A DNA stretch of 64,000 bases, taken from assembly GCA_003254905.1 (NCBI GenBank), contig QANU01018855.1, forward strand, positions 34,612 through 98,611. The letters are read 5' to 3'. Both the position numbers and the translations under genes were made by a program. Of this stretch, positions 10,978-33,428 are shown piece after piece. The notes beneath the pieces are model-generated. The model was not told the origin of the DNA, ran no database searches, and saw only the letters and a program-made list of their open reading frames with translations. Numbering within the stretch: position 1 is the first letter of the stretch; each line of letters begins with the position of its first letter. This stretch comes from Nissolia schottii. Lineage: Eukaryota > Streptophyta > Magnoliopsida > Fabales > Fabaceae.

Positions 10978-12190
10978 TCAGTTAATTTTCTTTTTATCTT
11001 CATCCGTCCAATATTGTTTGAACTTAGGCCTAACACTCAATATGTCTATAGGAACATAAGGACCAAACTTTATAGCATCCCAAACATCTAAATCAATAGC
11101 CTTAATAAAAATTCTCATTCTAGATTTCCAATATCCATAGCATTCACCATTGAAGAAATGAGGTTTGTTAATAGGATTACTATCAGTGATGAATGTAGAT
11201 GAAGTCATATCTCTTAAAGCTATTAAGCCTTAGACAAGAGCCTTACTCTGATACCACTTGTTATCAAGTGGCTTCAAATACACAAGAAGGGGGTGAATTG
11301 GGTATACAACTTTTTCACAAAACTTTTCTTACTCAAAAAATAAGCTAGGAAATCTCAACAAAGATATAAGAATGAGCAATAAAGCAAGCTAGCACAAGCA
11401 ATATTAAAGTAAAGAGTCTAGAGATAGAGAGAATGCAAACTCAATTTATCCTAGTTCAATCACTCTTGTGATCTACGTCCAGTCCCCAAGCTACTCGCTC
11501 AAGATTTTCTCCACTATCTTCAAGCTTGAAACTTAGGTGCTTGAAAAACCTTTATAAGTAAGAGCACTCTTCACACCTTGTGATTGAGTCTCAAGTAATC
11601 TTCCTTAGAGATTCCACCCTTATCAATCTAGAGGGATACCTCACCCTCTTTACAAGAATATGAAATTTATGAATTGGAAACTCTCTCAAAGAATGGATAA
11701 TAGAAAATGAAGCTCTATAGGTGTATGTGTGAAAATCTCCCTTTTTGGCTCTTTAAAATGACTCAATAAATGCTCTTTATGATCTATAGAAGGATGGGAG
11801 TTTAGAAGTTAATGTTCTACCTTGAATCACTGAGTTTGGTTGGTGTTTATTGAGCGCCAAATGATCCTAGTTGTTGTGCATTTAATGCTCAAGACAAAAT
11901 ACAACATAACTAGTTGTTACTGTTTTCAGAGATTGAGTCATTCGAATGACTAACGTTGGTCATTCGAATGACTTATATAGTGTAGCTGTTGTGTGTCTCT
12001 TGTGTCAGAGTCATTTGAATGACTAAACCTGTGTCATTCGAATGATTTGAGCTTTGCAAAGGTCATAGAGAGCACAAGAGATTTGTCAATCAAATGATTA
12101 CATCGAATGTCTCTTGGGAATGAGTCATTCTAATGACTTGGAATGACTTGTTCATGAGTCATTTGAATGTTTAAACATGTTTAAACAAAG
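10978..12190 (-). mobile_element. Broken Ty1/copia element, 5' part (LTR, primer site, gag start)
   Basis: On the minus strand an LTR (from about 12190 to 11259, ending ...TTGATAACA) is followed by the initiator-Met tRNA primer site TGGTATCAGAG. A gag start then reads MTSSTFITDSNPINKPHFFN and continues with the GYWKSRMRIFIKA pattern of copia gag (11208-10978). The distal LTR end is uncertain. No protease, integrase or reverse transcriptase follows, so the element is broken and incomplete. The LTR contains several copies of a palindrome around GTCATTCGAATGAC (11935-12170). The same part at 8947-9876 is the assembly duplicate. Confidence 0.75.
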
Positions 12191-12892
12191 AAGTCAATGT
12201 TATGTTGGTTCTTTTGTTTAAAAATATTGATTTCTTTTTTGAACGGAATTAGTTTTTTTTTTTAGTGGAGTTAGATTCTTTCTACATTAGAGGAGAGAGG
12301 AAAAAGTGAAAAGAGCGTTACAGGAAAAAAATGCAACAAATTGATAAAAGAGAAAGAGAATGACAATGACCTTTTTTTTGTCTTACTCCCGTTAAATAAA
12401 GAATCTAACCATGTTAAATAAACCAAACCAACACCACTAAAAAAAGAAACCAACATGTTTAAACTTATAGTTGGTTATTTTGTTTAAACATGTTGATTTT
12501 TTCTTCCAACAAAACTGTTTTTTTTTTTTCTTTTTCATCATTGTTGCTTTCTCATTGTAGTGGAGGGAGCATGCGAGATGAAGAAAAGAAAACAAAATGA
12601 CACAGTTAAAAGAAAGACACGATAAAATAAACGATTGCTTATTAATATTTTATTGTGTGAAACCCACTATTGTCCGTAATTTATACGGTGGCTCTACACC
12701 TTGTTCATATAGCACTCCTGCTCCTTGCTCTTTATGGAAATTTTGCCTATGCACTAATTGCAGATAGGCATTCACCAGAATAATTTTTTATTTTAATCAA
12801 GTGTTACATAGAAAGGAATCTAAGTGTATAGCGAGGAACAACACTATGCATAGAATCTCTTGCGCTAACCAAGAAAATAAAAATAAAAGAAC
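12191..12892. other. 3' flank of beta-glucosidase B
   Basis: AT-rich, with several TGTTTAAACATG-like words in direct and inverted orientation (12176-12190, 12215-12232, 12452-12463, 12479-12493). These suggest a small decayed foldback or LTR edge. No open frame worth naming. The 3' untranslated region of copy B should lie at about 12650-12892. Confidence 0.4.
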
Positions 12893-22558
<9,666 letters not shown>

Positions 22559-25500
22559 GATTCAGGTTTCTGTGGGCACACAAATGTCTGCAATGTTCAT
22601 CAGTATTAGTAGTACTTGGGAGTTAGGAGAGTCAACATCTAGAAGTATGCAATCAAAAGGGAAAGGTGGGCCCATGCGTGTCTTTTTCAAAATAAAATTT
22701 TTTAATGTTTTCTGGTTTCGAGTAGATGCAATTGTTGATTTGTTTTTCCTTTTAAAATTATTGATCTTGTCTTCCGACTAATCCTTAGTCAGAAAAATAA
22801 AGTGACTAAACTCATGGAAATTGATAGCCATAAAATATTTTTTTTTTTATAAATGAGATCTTAATCACTAATTATATAGTTAAAAGATAATACGAGTTAT
22901 TATCATGTTACACCTAAAGATTACTCTTATAGTTGCAAATACTGAATATTAAAGGTTATTTTTAAAACTCATGTGTGTTTTCTTCTTTAAATAATTTATT
23001 TAATAATATCTAACTTAATTATATACGTGTATAATTGTGCGTTCGTACAACGCAAAAAAATAGTTAGTAATTAATTATATTTTTAAGTTTTTCTCATTAT
23101 TAATATAGAGTATATTTTTTTTGGCTCAAATCATTTTCAGTAACACCTGTTTCACTTCATTTCGTTAAATTGTTTATAATTTAAATTTTAGATTTCGTTA
23201 AATTTATTTTACTTTACTATTTTCATTGAAACAGATGGAGTGTTTGTAATTTTATAATGATGTGCTTATCTCATTTAAGATTTTAAAATATGTTGTGCAG
23301 AGTTAATAACGCATGGCTTAATATTATATTGGTCAAAATAATTTTATATAGGGTATTTTTTGGTAATAGTTTTGCATAGGGTTTTACAACTCACGATTAT
23401 GATTTAAATAATTATTCATTCAGTTTACTAATATATCTCCAGATAAGTCTAGATCTGGCCGAAGGACAAAAAAGAGGCCCAGACAATCCTGTCCCATTTT
23501 TAATAGGACCAATTTTTTATCCGCGCCTTACAGCGTGCTTGAATTTTCATTCCAGTGTTTTGGAATTAATTTTGTGTTCTAACAATGATGAACATATATA
23601 TGTGTGTGTGTGTGAGAGCTCAAAATCAATGTTAAGTGTGTCACTTTAAGATTAAACATACACTTAATCTTATACGTTCACATATTCTGCATGAAAAAAT
23701 ATGCTCACAATAACAAAATATAGAATATAAATTCTCATTTTACTTACTAAAAATATTGATAAAGAATTTGTTTAGTCTCTAAAATTCTAAATTTTTCATC
23801 TCAATATTCATCCATTTAAAGATTAATGATATAATAAATTCAAACTTTTGCCAACCAACAAAATCAATCTACACAATTATGTTGGAAATATTGTTCACTT
23901 GAACTCCGTTATTTCAAGAAAGGATAGTTTTACTAAAGAAGAATAAGTCAATGGGGAAGAACTTGACAACATGACACATATGCATGGCCAATGAATGTAT
24001 TTGATTACTTAAGCACACTGAACAGTTAGCATAGTTTTTCTTGGCTCGTGTTTCTTAATTCTTTATATATGTCATCACAAGAGTTTAAATTTCCTTATCA
24101 TGAGATGCTTTATAAGATTTTCACCCTAGCTTTTGAACCAAAAATTCAACAATGACGACCCTTCTGCAATTAGAGGTCTATCTCTTTACGGAAGTAACTC
24201 ATATTAATTAATTAAATCACTTGCTTTCTTAATTATTATCATCCCTCTTGTCTTATTCATTCTAGTATTTCTAATCTCTACCCATAGTTTCTACCAACGT
24301 GGTAAAACAAAATACTTAGCTAATGCAGAAACACTAGAAAAAGGCTCTCTAATTAATTCAAATAAAACAAAATTTTTGCTCTAGTGAGGATTCAAACCTA
24401 ACACCATCAAGCTCCATGTGCATGCCCCCACCACCAGGCCATCACATTTGTCATATTATGCTATGTTGCGTTTGTCATATTATAATGTATTTCAAGCAAT
24501 ATATATTTTGGCACTCCAAACCTTAGGCTTGTGGACGCGTGCTCCATCCGCTGCAATTAATGTATGTATTGCTTGAATGTGAGTATTTTCTTTTTTGAAT
24601 AAGTAAGAGTGAGTGCATTGTTTTTAATGAGTTTAGCTTATCCTAAATTATAAAAATAAATTTCATAAAGAGATGTTGTGACATGAATATTTAGGCTTTT
24701 GAATAGAATTTTACTACAATTTCTTTCTTCAATTTTTTTTAATTTTGTATCTTTATATATCTTTTATTATACTTTCTTTCATCACATTTTGTCAAATTCA
24801 ATTATTGATTCTTAAATTAATTATAATTAAAATGCTTCTTAAAATTGATTAGAGTTTTATTTTGATGTACTAAGAGTGAAAAGATCTACACAGTCGTTCA
24901 ATCAATGTATTTCATTTGGATCACCTTTCAAGTAATGGATGTGGTAGTCAGTTATATTTGTTGATGTGTTGGTATATGATTGGATGATAATGTAAAATCT
25001 TTTACTCTGTCAATATATTCTAATTAAATCTAATTGATAATTCTCTCTTAATATTTATGTTAATTAACTTTTCTACAATGTAGATCAAAATTTCATTTTA
25101 CATATCCAAAAATAATTTATGCTCTTTTTTATATTATGAAGGAATAATGATATAATTATCTATGTGCAAAAGAAAAATGTATTGAATGTAAACTAATTAT
25201 ATTAATTGAATACATTTAGGTACATAGTAATATTTATAATTTAAATTGTTAAAAAATTAAAACACCTAAGTTATTGATAAGTTTCATACTTTCGTAGTTA
25301 AATATGTTTGTATATATCATATCTATGTTTTGATATGTAAGTGACTATAGTTGATATTTATTCATAAAAAGTAACTTATGAAAAAGTGTATAGTTAATTA
25401 ATATTTAGAGATACATTCAAATAACTGCTTATTTTACTAAAAATATATATTTAAATTGATATAATTAAAATATTTAACTTATTATTTCTAATTTTAAAAG

Positions 25501-25650
25501 TAGTATTAAGTTAAAAATTAGTTAAATACATATTAATCATTTAAACTTATTTGGTAGAAAAGAAGTTTAAAGACGTAAACAAAAAATGTAATTTTTCTTT
25601 AAGTACAACTTATATTTTAATTAAATATTTTTAAATTTAATAAATTATTG
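22559..25650. other. 5' flank of beta-glucosidase B and AT-rich spacer
   Basis: No gene is supported. The first few hundred bases should hold the copy B promoter. A small inverted-repeat unit near 23144-23241 (CTGTTTCACTTCATTTC at the left, GAAACAGATGGAGTG at the right) looks like a decayed Stowaway-type MITE. A SINE-like B-box region (GATTCAAACCTAACACC) lies near 24390-24450. The rest is unremarkable AT-rich sequence. Confidence 0.5.
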
Positions 25651-25829
25651 ACGGATATATCCATCCATAATGACCTTTTTTTAAAATTAATAAATTACTT
25701 ATAGATATATTGGTCGATAATATCCTATCTATTTTTCAAAAAAAAATATAATTATCGATAGATATATTTGTCAGTAATTAATTATCGCCACTTGGCGCCA
25801 TAAACTACTGGCAGAAATAACGACAGATA

Positions 25830-25876
<47 letters not shown>

Positions 25877-26010
25877 GGTAACTTTGGCTTACTTTGTGGC
25901 CAAAGTTGTAAAAATCCATTAGTGACAGATTTGGACATGAAATAATCACTAAATCCGCTTAAAATATTCGATGGTAAAATTCGTCAATATTCAACGTTTT
26001 TCTAGTAGTG
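25640..26010. mobile_element. Right end of a CACTA-like element
   Basis: The segment ends ...AACGTTTTTCTAGTAGTG, the reverse of the CACTACTAGAAAAACG terminus typical of plant CACTA (En/Spm) elements. It holds repeated subterminal words of the form ACGGATATATCCATC and GATAGATATATTTGTC. A long AT run (25829-25873) interrupts it. I could not find the left CACTA terminus, so it is one-ended or truncated. Confidence 0.6.
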
Positions 26011-26040
26011 AAATGAATCATGTTATCAGAAAATTTTAGA

Positions 26041-29000
26041 GTCTACTTGGTTCTTATTTTCATTTTTTATTTTTAGTATATTTTTATTTTTAAAGATTTT
26101 GTGAAGAAAATAAGAAATAATATTTTATTATTTTTAATGATTCATTTTTAGAATCTTGAAAACATAAAATTAGAAAAAAAGTCAAAAACCAAACAAATTC
26201 CCTTATATAAATTGTTTATGCATTGATTTTCGCCAATGATCAACAAGGTGTGGCCAAGTATGAAACCTATAAAAGAATCTAATCAATGGTAAAAATTAAT
26301 ACATAATTAAGTTATGTGAGATTTTCATACAAAAAGATTATTTCTTGTGTCAAATACCCCCTTATTTTTGTACATATTCATCTCAAAAGTTAGCTTAAAA
26401 GAATTTAAAATCAAGTTCATAATGTGTTTCAAGTATCACATAAAGTTTGAGGATTATCAAAATCAGCCAAATATCTCTCAAAACCACATTTACCAACGCT
26501 AATCTTTAAATTTACAAAAGAAAAACAAAAAACTATTTTACTATCCTTTCTTACAATCTGTTTGTTTCTCCTTAATAACATCACATGTCTCTTCATAATA
26601 AAGATAAGAAACATGGAAACGACATTGAAGAAGACCAATTTTTATTTCTTTAATACATCTATGGTAGGGAAATTTCTGTCATTGTGACATCTTCTATCTC
26701 AAACAAATGCTTGATAATATTGCGACACAAGTAAGGCTAATGGTTTAAATTATTGGCAACCACCGTAAGGGCATCACCTCGCAATTGCATGGTAACTTAA
26801 ATTTACTGGAATTGGCTGCAACGTAACCATTTCAAGCATGCAATGAGCTACATCGGGCCGCAAAACACTCAATTTCATTGTGCAACAACATAAAAATTTC
26901 ACACCACAAATACCGCATTGTGCATCACGATGACCGCAACACCCGTAATCACAAACATCTTGAAGTTTTGAGAGAATAAATCCAAAAATTTTCCTTTGAA
27001 CTTTTTTGAATAAGAAAAATTATCAATATCAATTCTGATTTTGAGGAAAGACATAACAAATAAATAGAATTTTCATGAACTAACATGACAATTAGAACAT
27101 ACACATTGAAAAATGAACAACTCCCTTAGTTAACACATTCATTGGTGAAGAACTAACAACCATTGTCATGTAAGTTAAATTTCAAATAATTTTTTTAATT
27201 GTTTAAATTACCAACACACAAAAAAAAAATATCTTAGAGCATCTACAATGGCTCCCTCATAGAGTCCTTAATCCCACTATTTTGAGTCACACATTTTTAA
27301 ATCATTATAGCTAGGAAAGACTCGAAAGAGGGAGTCTTACTTTAATAAAGTAAGAAAAAAAGTGGTTCAAGTCCCTTTAAGAAGAGACTCATCCCACCTT
27401 ACATTCCACTAATAATTATATGACATGTGTCATGTGACAACATTTTTCATTTATTTATATTTTTAAAAAAATGATAATTGAAAAATCTATTTAAGATGGT
27501 GCCATAATTTGGTCCCTTCCAATGGAGAGAAAATAAATATTTTTGCAACACTTTTACTCGTTATGACGCAACGATGATATGATATCAATATAGCAAAAGT
27601 GAAGTCAAAATAAGAATTCTTAGAGAGATACCAATTGAAGATGCTCTTATGAAACCTTTTTTTCTATTTTATTTCAAATGAAGCTGATTCAGAAAGCATT
27701 TCAAATATAAAAGTTGCTTTTTTATAATAAAATTATTACTAAAAACAAATCCACACGTTTCATGGACAGAGATAAACATAAGAATAATTAATAAATTAAT
27801 AAATTTTGTAGGAATAATTAAAAGTAAATTTATTAAATAATAAAATCAAAATATTATTTATTTGTGACAAAAATGAAGATATGACATTTTACCAAAATTG
27901 AAAATATGGTATTATAAATTATAAGTAAAAAAACAAAGACACATCTCTTATGTTTGACGCAAATGTATCTAGTTTGACTAAAATTTTCATTGAACAATTT
28001 ATATACATGTGACATTGGTGAGTCATCATATATATATATATAAAGGCTAGAAACTGATTTTTTAAAAAGAAAAAAGAAAAGGCCAAAATCTTCAATTAAT
28101 TAACTTCCTAATTTATTCTATAGACACATAAATGCATGCCTATCAAGGCAGAATAAAACCAAACCAATTAAAATGAAATCACAGAAAACACAAAGATAAT
28201 CAAATTGAAAACAAATCGCAAAGACGAAAATGGTATAGAATAAAAAGTTTTCGTATAAAGACTTTCAATTATTCGATAAGCCCGTGATTTCCTATGGGGA
28301 TTGTGCCATCTTTAAAGCACCATTCTTCGTACACAACTCTCGCTTGGAAAGCCTTAATTACTATCAATCCAACATCCATGCCAAAACTCCATCTAATTGA
28401 CAACATCATCAAAATTTATCTTTTGTAAAAACAATTATGTGCAAGAATAAAATAAAATGCAATCATCAACAATAAGCAAAACACATCAAGAAACCCTATA
28501 ATCTCTTAATGGCATGTCTCCGATGAGGCTTTGAAAAGATCTTGAATCATCTTTTGAATGAGAATGGGTAGAGTAGTCGTCCATGTTGAATGTATATGGC
28601 ACAAATATGCACATAGTTTAGAAGGGTGCAGACTCACTGACATGTAACAACTAGAAAATCGTTACCGGCACGTAAGGGACTAGTTTTCTTATGGAAGCCT
28701 CCTAGAATGCTTTTCATAAATGATAACTCTCTAATTTGAGTGCTTTCTTAGTTTGTTTCCTAAGTATTTTTAATGGACTTTTAGGATTTTTATTTATTTT
28801 TAGGCATAAATTAGGATAATTTACATTTAGTAAAATTCTTTAGATTTTATTGGTTTTAACTCTTTTTTTTTTTAGTTTTTATTTTAATTTTAGGAAAACA
28901 AATCCTAAGAGGATCATTTAAGATTGGAAGAAGATAAAAGATAATATTAAAGAAAAGGTTTGAATAGAAGATTTGGATGATAAAAGATAAATTTGAATGT

Positions 29001-30140
29001 GATCCGCAAAGATTTGAGTGAATATATATATGTTGAGATTTTTTCTATGTTGATTTTGTCACAAATTTTTCACCTTGATAAAGGATTAATGTCGACTTGT
29101 CTCCAACTACAAAGTTGTAGCTATTTCTTTTATCTTTGATTAGAGACTTGGATCAACTCAATCGGATATATGTAGCATAAGTTATGGTGTTTTTTACTAT
29201 CGTAGTGCAATGTTGTCAAAAATCAAAATTTCAACCTTTTTTTAACCTAATTTTGGGTCCAAACTCAATAAATACAACCCTAATAATCCCAAAGGAAGGG
29301 GGAATTAGATTTGAAGAGGAGGCAACCCTAGAGGTGCTAACCGTGGACAGAGTGCCGCCGTCGGCCATCGTTTATCATCTATGGTGTTGTTTCTAATGTC
29401 TCTCTTCTTTTCACTTATTCTTTTCTTTTTTTATGTACCAAATCCCTTGCTAGGGCATTGATGTCATCTCTTTTGATGATGCTATTTTAATTCAATTTAT
29501 TATTCAATGTCAATTGATGTTTCTTAAGTTTTTCTCACTATTCTTAATGCTTTAATTATTGTTTAATCATCAATTAACTAAATCCTTGTTTTGTATGCAA
29601 TTCAAGAGGAGGAATACAGAAGTGCTCATGTGAGATTAACCACAAGATAGCGTAAGATTAGAGATAAATTATGCGGATTGTATGGTCGTATGTAGGGAAT
29701 TCACAAATCGTTCATGCTTCATATAGGTTAGTTTACACTTAGAGATTAGGTATTTGGTATAGGAAAAGAAATTTCTTGACCTTGAGAAAGGCTTATAATT
29801 AGGATAGGAACTTTGACCATTAATTAAGATCAATTGATAATTGTTTAATAGTTGTATTAAGATAGTTGTGTGGTTTTGTCTATGAATTCACTTGAGTCTA
29901 GAGTCAGCAAGTCATTAGCCCTAGTTTTCTTCTAATATTTTGTTTTTCTTATCTTTTGTTTAATTGTTTATTTTAAGCTTGTTGTTATATCTTCAACCTC
30001 CACTCTATCAATTCAATTTAGTAATTTATTAATTAAAATCAAATATGTAATATTATCCTTATGCGTTCGACAACCTGAGGTTTAATACTCACTCTTATCA
30101 CTCTTATTACTTATACGAACTAGTGCACTTGCTAGTGTGC
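26041..30140. repeat. Duplicated block, copy 2
   Basis: Matches 369-6205 once the later insertions there are removed. It keeps the uninterrupted sites for the solo LTR (near 26415) and the SINE (near 28190). It includes the Tourist-like MITE 27237-27646 bounded by TTA. The right third (about 28740-30140) resembles an LTR related to the solo LTR of copy 1. No gene is supported inside. Similarity between the copies looks like well over 90 percent by eye. Confidence 0.85.
27237..27646. mobile_element. Tourist-like MITE, copy 2
   Basis: 410 bp bounded by TTA (27234-27236 and 27647-27649). Inverted ends are GAGCATCTACAATGG at the left and, reversed, GAGCATCTTCAATTGG at the right. Same insertion as 3047-3460, carried along by the block duplication. 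Confidence 0.65.
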
Positions 30141-31930
30141 GAAATTCACATCAGTAAAAACATGTTTTCTAATTTTAAATATAAAAAAAACTCAAACATT
30201 CTTTTCTGAATAAACATAAACTCTTACAACTATTGCCATGAAAATATAAACATTAAAATACATGTAAAATATGTGATACGATCTTAATATCCTGCATGTA
30301 TACAATGGGAGTACTCTAGAAACTGACTCGATTACAAATTAAAATAAAGTCTCATATAGTCTTATGGATAGTTTCACCTCAAGGTGACTCTTTACTCAAA
30401 ATTTTTAGACATCTTTACGGCTGACCATGACCTCCATGAATCAATTGTTACAACTTAACCTGCAATTGGAAGGAGAAGCTTAGGGGTTAGAATTCTGGGG
30501 AGAGCCTCAGTGAGCGAGTGATCACCCACAACACCCACAACAGAGGCCCCATGACTTTTCTAAAAAGGTTTTCATGACTTTCTAAAATCCTTTCTGTAAA
30601 CTATTTTGTACACAAATTTATAAACATGTTCGTAATGGTAAATATGATTTAAATAGAATCAACATGTTTCCAAAAAAAAAAAAGGTTTTATAAATCATTT
30701 TTGCAAATCTTTCCGTAAATCCTTATTTTCTAAATATTGTTTCATAAATCAAACCTAAAATCACGCTTTATAGAAATATGAACATAATGTAATGGCTAAA
30801 ATAAGCCATGAACAACAACTCACTCATTTGTATTGTTTGTGAGAACGGTGTTGTAACCTGCAACAACCTGCAGAACTCTGAAAGGCATTCTTGAACTGAC
30901 ACATAGATATACATGAGAATACATAGGGATTACTAACGCATGGAATCAAGCTAGGAAAAGACATAATGAAAAATGCAACTAGTCACTGCACGTCAATGCT
31001 ATAATGCCCTAACAACACAGTGGCATCCACACCGGAAAAACCTAAGATGGTCCTAGTGCCATTGCGCCCCTAGAGTGCAATTACGCTAGCAAGCCCAATG
31101 CCATGACTCCCTAGTAGTACTATTGCACTGGCACCATTGCTAGAAACCCTGAAACTATGAAAGACAAGACATCATGAAGACTAGGGGACTTACCACTCAT
31201 GAAGAACACTCAAATGATTGTCTTTGAGCTCGCACGCTCCCCAAAGATGAAACTTGAACTTCGCAATGGTCCACTCATGGAGGAGCCCTCACTTGCACTT
31301 ATGAAAAAATAACAAAAATAGTATTTGCCAATGAATGTTGAGACTCATGAGATAATGCTCTATTTATAGGTAAAGACTTACACTCCAACTCTCCAAAACT
31401 AGTGATGTGGGACTTCCAAGGTCAATACAAAGTGTCATTGCACTGAGCTAGCGCAATTGCGATGGCACTTAGCCCCATTGCACTACTAGAGCGCATTTGT
31501 GCTGGTGTCGGTGAGAGCTGGCGCTCTCCTAGCGCCATTGCGCTAGTGCAGGGGTCTAAAAGTCAACATTTTTTACTATTAGGACTCATTCTTGATTACT
31601 TTATACACTTTATCCTACACTTTAAGGTTACTAAACCTAGAGGTCATCACATGATCCTCTTCATCCATGGTTTCCTGTACCCATGGTACTTCCGGCATCA
31701 TCATATCACATATCCGACTTCCCCTGGCGGGACCCTAGACATCCATGGCTTCGGAGACACAGACATGTTTGGCATGTCCTCTGCTATGCCAGCTTCAACG
31801 TCGTAGCCAACCTCATCAGGTCACTAGATGTTGTAGCCGCCCGCCAAGAGATGATCGAACTCTATTGTGATATGGGTAAGAGGAATGTCATAGTTGTAAA
31901 ACATTATAGTAGTTATAGTTGCATTTTAGC
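30141..31930. other. Repeat-derived spacer, probably LTR-retrotransposon debris
   Basis: It contains many diverged words of the type GCGCCATTGCGCTAG (31010-31560), also a segment reading GGGAGAGCCTCAGTGAGCGAG. Both are reminiscent of plant gypsy LTRs. The purine tract GAGAGGG followed by TGTTAGTAATATTGGC near 31930 looks like the start of an LTR. No ends could be paired and no gene is supported. Confidence 0.4.
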
Positions 31931-32179
31931 CTTTTGAGAGGGTGTTAGTAATATTGGCAAGAGTTCCATACCTTTGCTTATCTGATGCTTTAAATGACAA
32001 TGACATAGCTGGGGATAAATAGGAATTTTATTGTAAGGAGGAGTCACGACTGAAACAAATACAAACCTCACACAACGCGAGAAGGCCCAACCTACAGAGA
32101 CGAAGAAAAGAAAAGAGAAGAAAGAAGATAGAAAAAACCAAAATGGCAAAACAGACAAGTGGCAAGATCTCATCGGCTC

Positions 32180-32554
32180 TCAGACTCGCAACCATCTGAG
32201 AAGGCAAATTACAACACCAATCGAAACAAGGGAAACAGAGGGGAGATTCATCTTGAGATGATTAATGTCTTCAACAATAGCAATTTGCAAAATTCCTTGC
32301 TCAACAGATTCTTTGTTGCAGGTCAAATCTAGAGATATTGCTGAGCTAATGGCAATTTGGATTTGAGAACCAAACCAGACTGGCTTGACCCAATCGCAGA
32401 GCAAGACGGCCTGTTCAGTAGTCTCTGGGTTGGAGCTGTACATGGAGCAAAGACCATATTCAAAAGGATGCGGTTTCAATTTCTGTTGCCGGCCGACGTG
32501 AGGAACAGATGATTTGTAAATATTTTTGTAAGTGCTCAAAAAATTTGAGAACAT
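32180..32554 (-). mobile_element. LINE fragment with zf-RVT-like segment
   Basis: The minus-strand translation contains PETTEQAVLLCDWVKPVWFG. This is the signature of the zinc-binding segment after the reverse transcriptase in plant L1-type LINEs. No reverse transcriptase is attached. A decayed remnant. Confidence 0.7.
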
Positions 32555-33099
32555 GTCCTAATGGAATGACCAGTGTTGAACCAACTTAAACTTTTTATAA
32601 ATAATACAAAAAAAAAAGGCTTAACTGCTAACGGCAAAAAGTATCAGCAGCATGAGCCAGAGCTACTAATGCTACATTACATTCTGGGACAAGTCTTACA
32701 TGAAGTGTCATTGCCAACCAATGGTTCTTACAACAATTCAATTCACCCTTACAATTGGACGAGTTATCACTATGTGTATGTTTGAATTAGACTTTGCAAA
32801 GTGGAGTTTGTTCAAACATGATTCTGCAAAATTGATTTTGATCAACAATTAGTGTTAACGTGATTTATATTTAGATAACTTTGGTAAAAAGTGATTATGA
32901 TAAAATGAATATTGTTTGAATAATGTTATTTAGAATCGCTTTTAGACATATAATTACCCAAATAGACATGAGTTTTATAAAGTAAATGAAATTAAAAAAG
33001 AAAAAAAAAAGCCCTAGTTGCTGGTGCGATTCTCATAAGTCATACACCCATCAATTTGCTCTCTAAAGTATCGATTTGCTCTCTAAAGTATGCAACAAT

Positions 33100-33420
33100 C
33101 AGGACTGTCAAATGGGTTAGCCCAACTTGTTTAAACCCAACTCGGCTAACCCATGGGCCTAAACAAGCTGAACCTTAACTGACTTTTACTATTCGCGAGC
33201 CGATTTTTATATGTTTAGTCTGTCTATTTATGTGAGTAAACGGGTTAATCCGTGAATTTTACCTATATTAACACTAAAAAAGCCAATTTGACTCGTGGGT
33301 TAAACGGGTTGGGCCTAAACAGGCTTTTGCTATTCGCAGGTCAATTTTTATACGTTTAGTCTGTCCATTTAAACGTTAAACAGGCTGAGCTCGCGGGCCA
33401 GGCTCATTTTGACAGTCATA
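33100..33420. mobile_element. Non-autonomous hAT MITE
   Basis: 321 bp with inverted ends CAGGACTGTCAAATGGG and, reversed from the right, TATGACTGTCAAAATGAG. It is flanked by near-identical 8-mers GCAACAAT (33092-33099) and GCAACAAA (33421-33428). It is filled with AAACGGGTT and GGGCC words typical of this hAT group. Non-coding. Confidence 0.8.
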
Positions 33421-33428
33421 GCAACAAA

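Larger units (their letters stand above)
9878..11907. repeat. Right half of the 2030-bp direct repeat
   Basis: Identical to 7847-9876. Sequence continues without interruption past 11907 into the 3' end of beta-glucosidase B, so this copy belongs to the contig spanning 9878-15581. Confidence 0.93.

Noticed and set aside
24370-24470. Possible tRNA gene (GATTCAAACC with CCACCACCAGGCCATC)
   Set aside because: Only a B-box-like part is present with no cloverleaf; it fits a SINE remnant better.
31462-31937. Plus-strand frames of 80-114 codons in the repeat spacer
   Set aside because: They start inside LTR-like repeat words, overlap each other in different frames and resemble no protein family.
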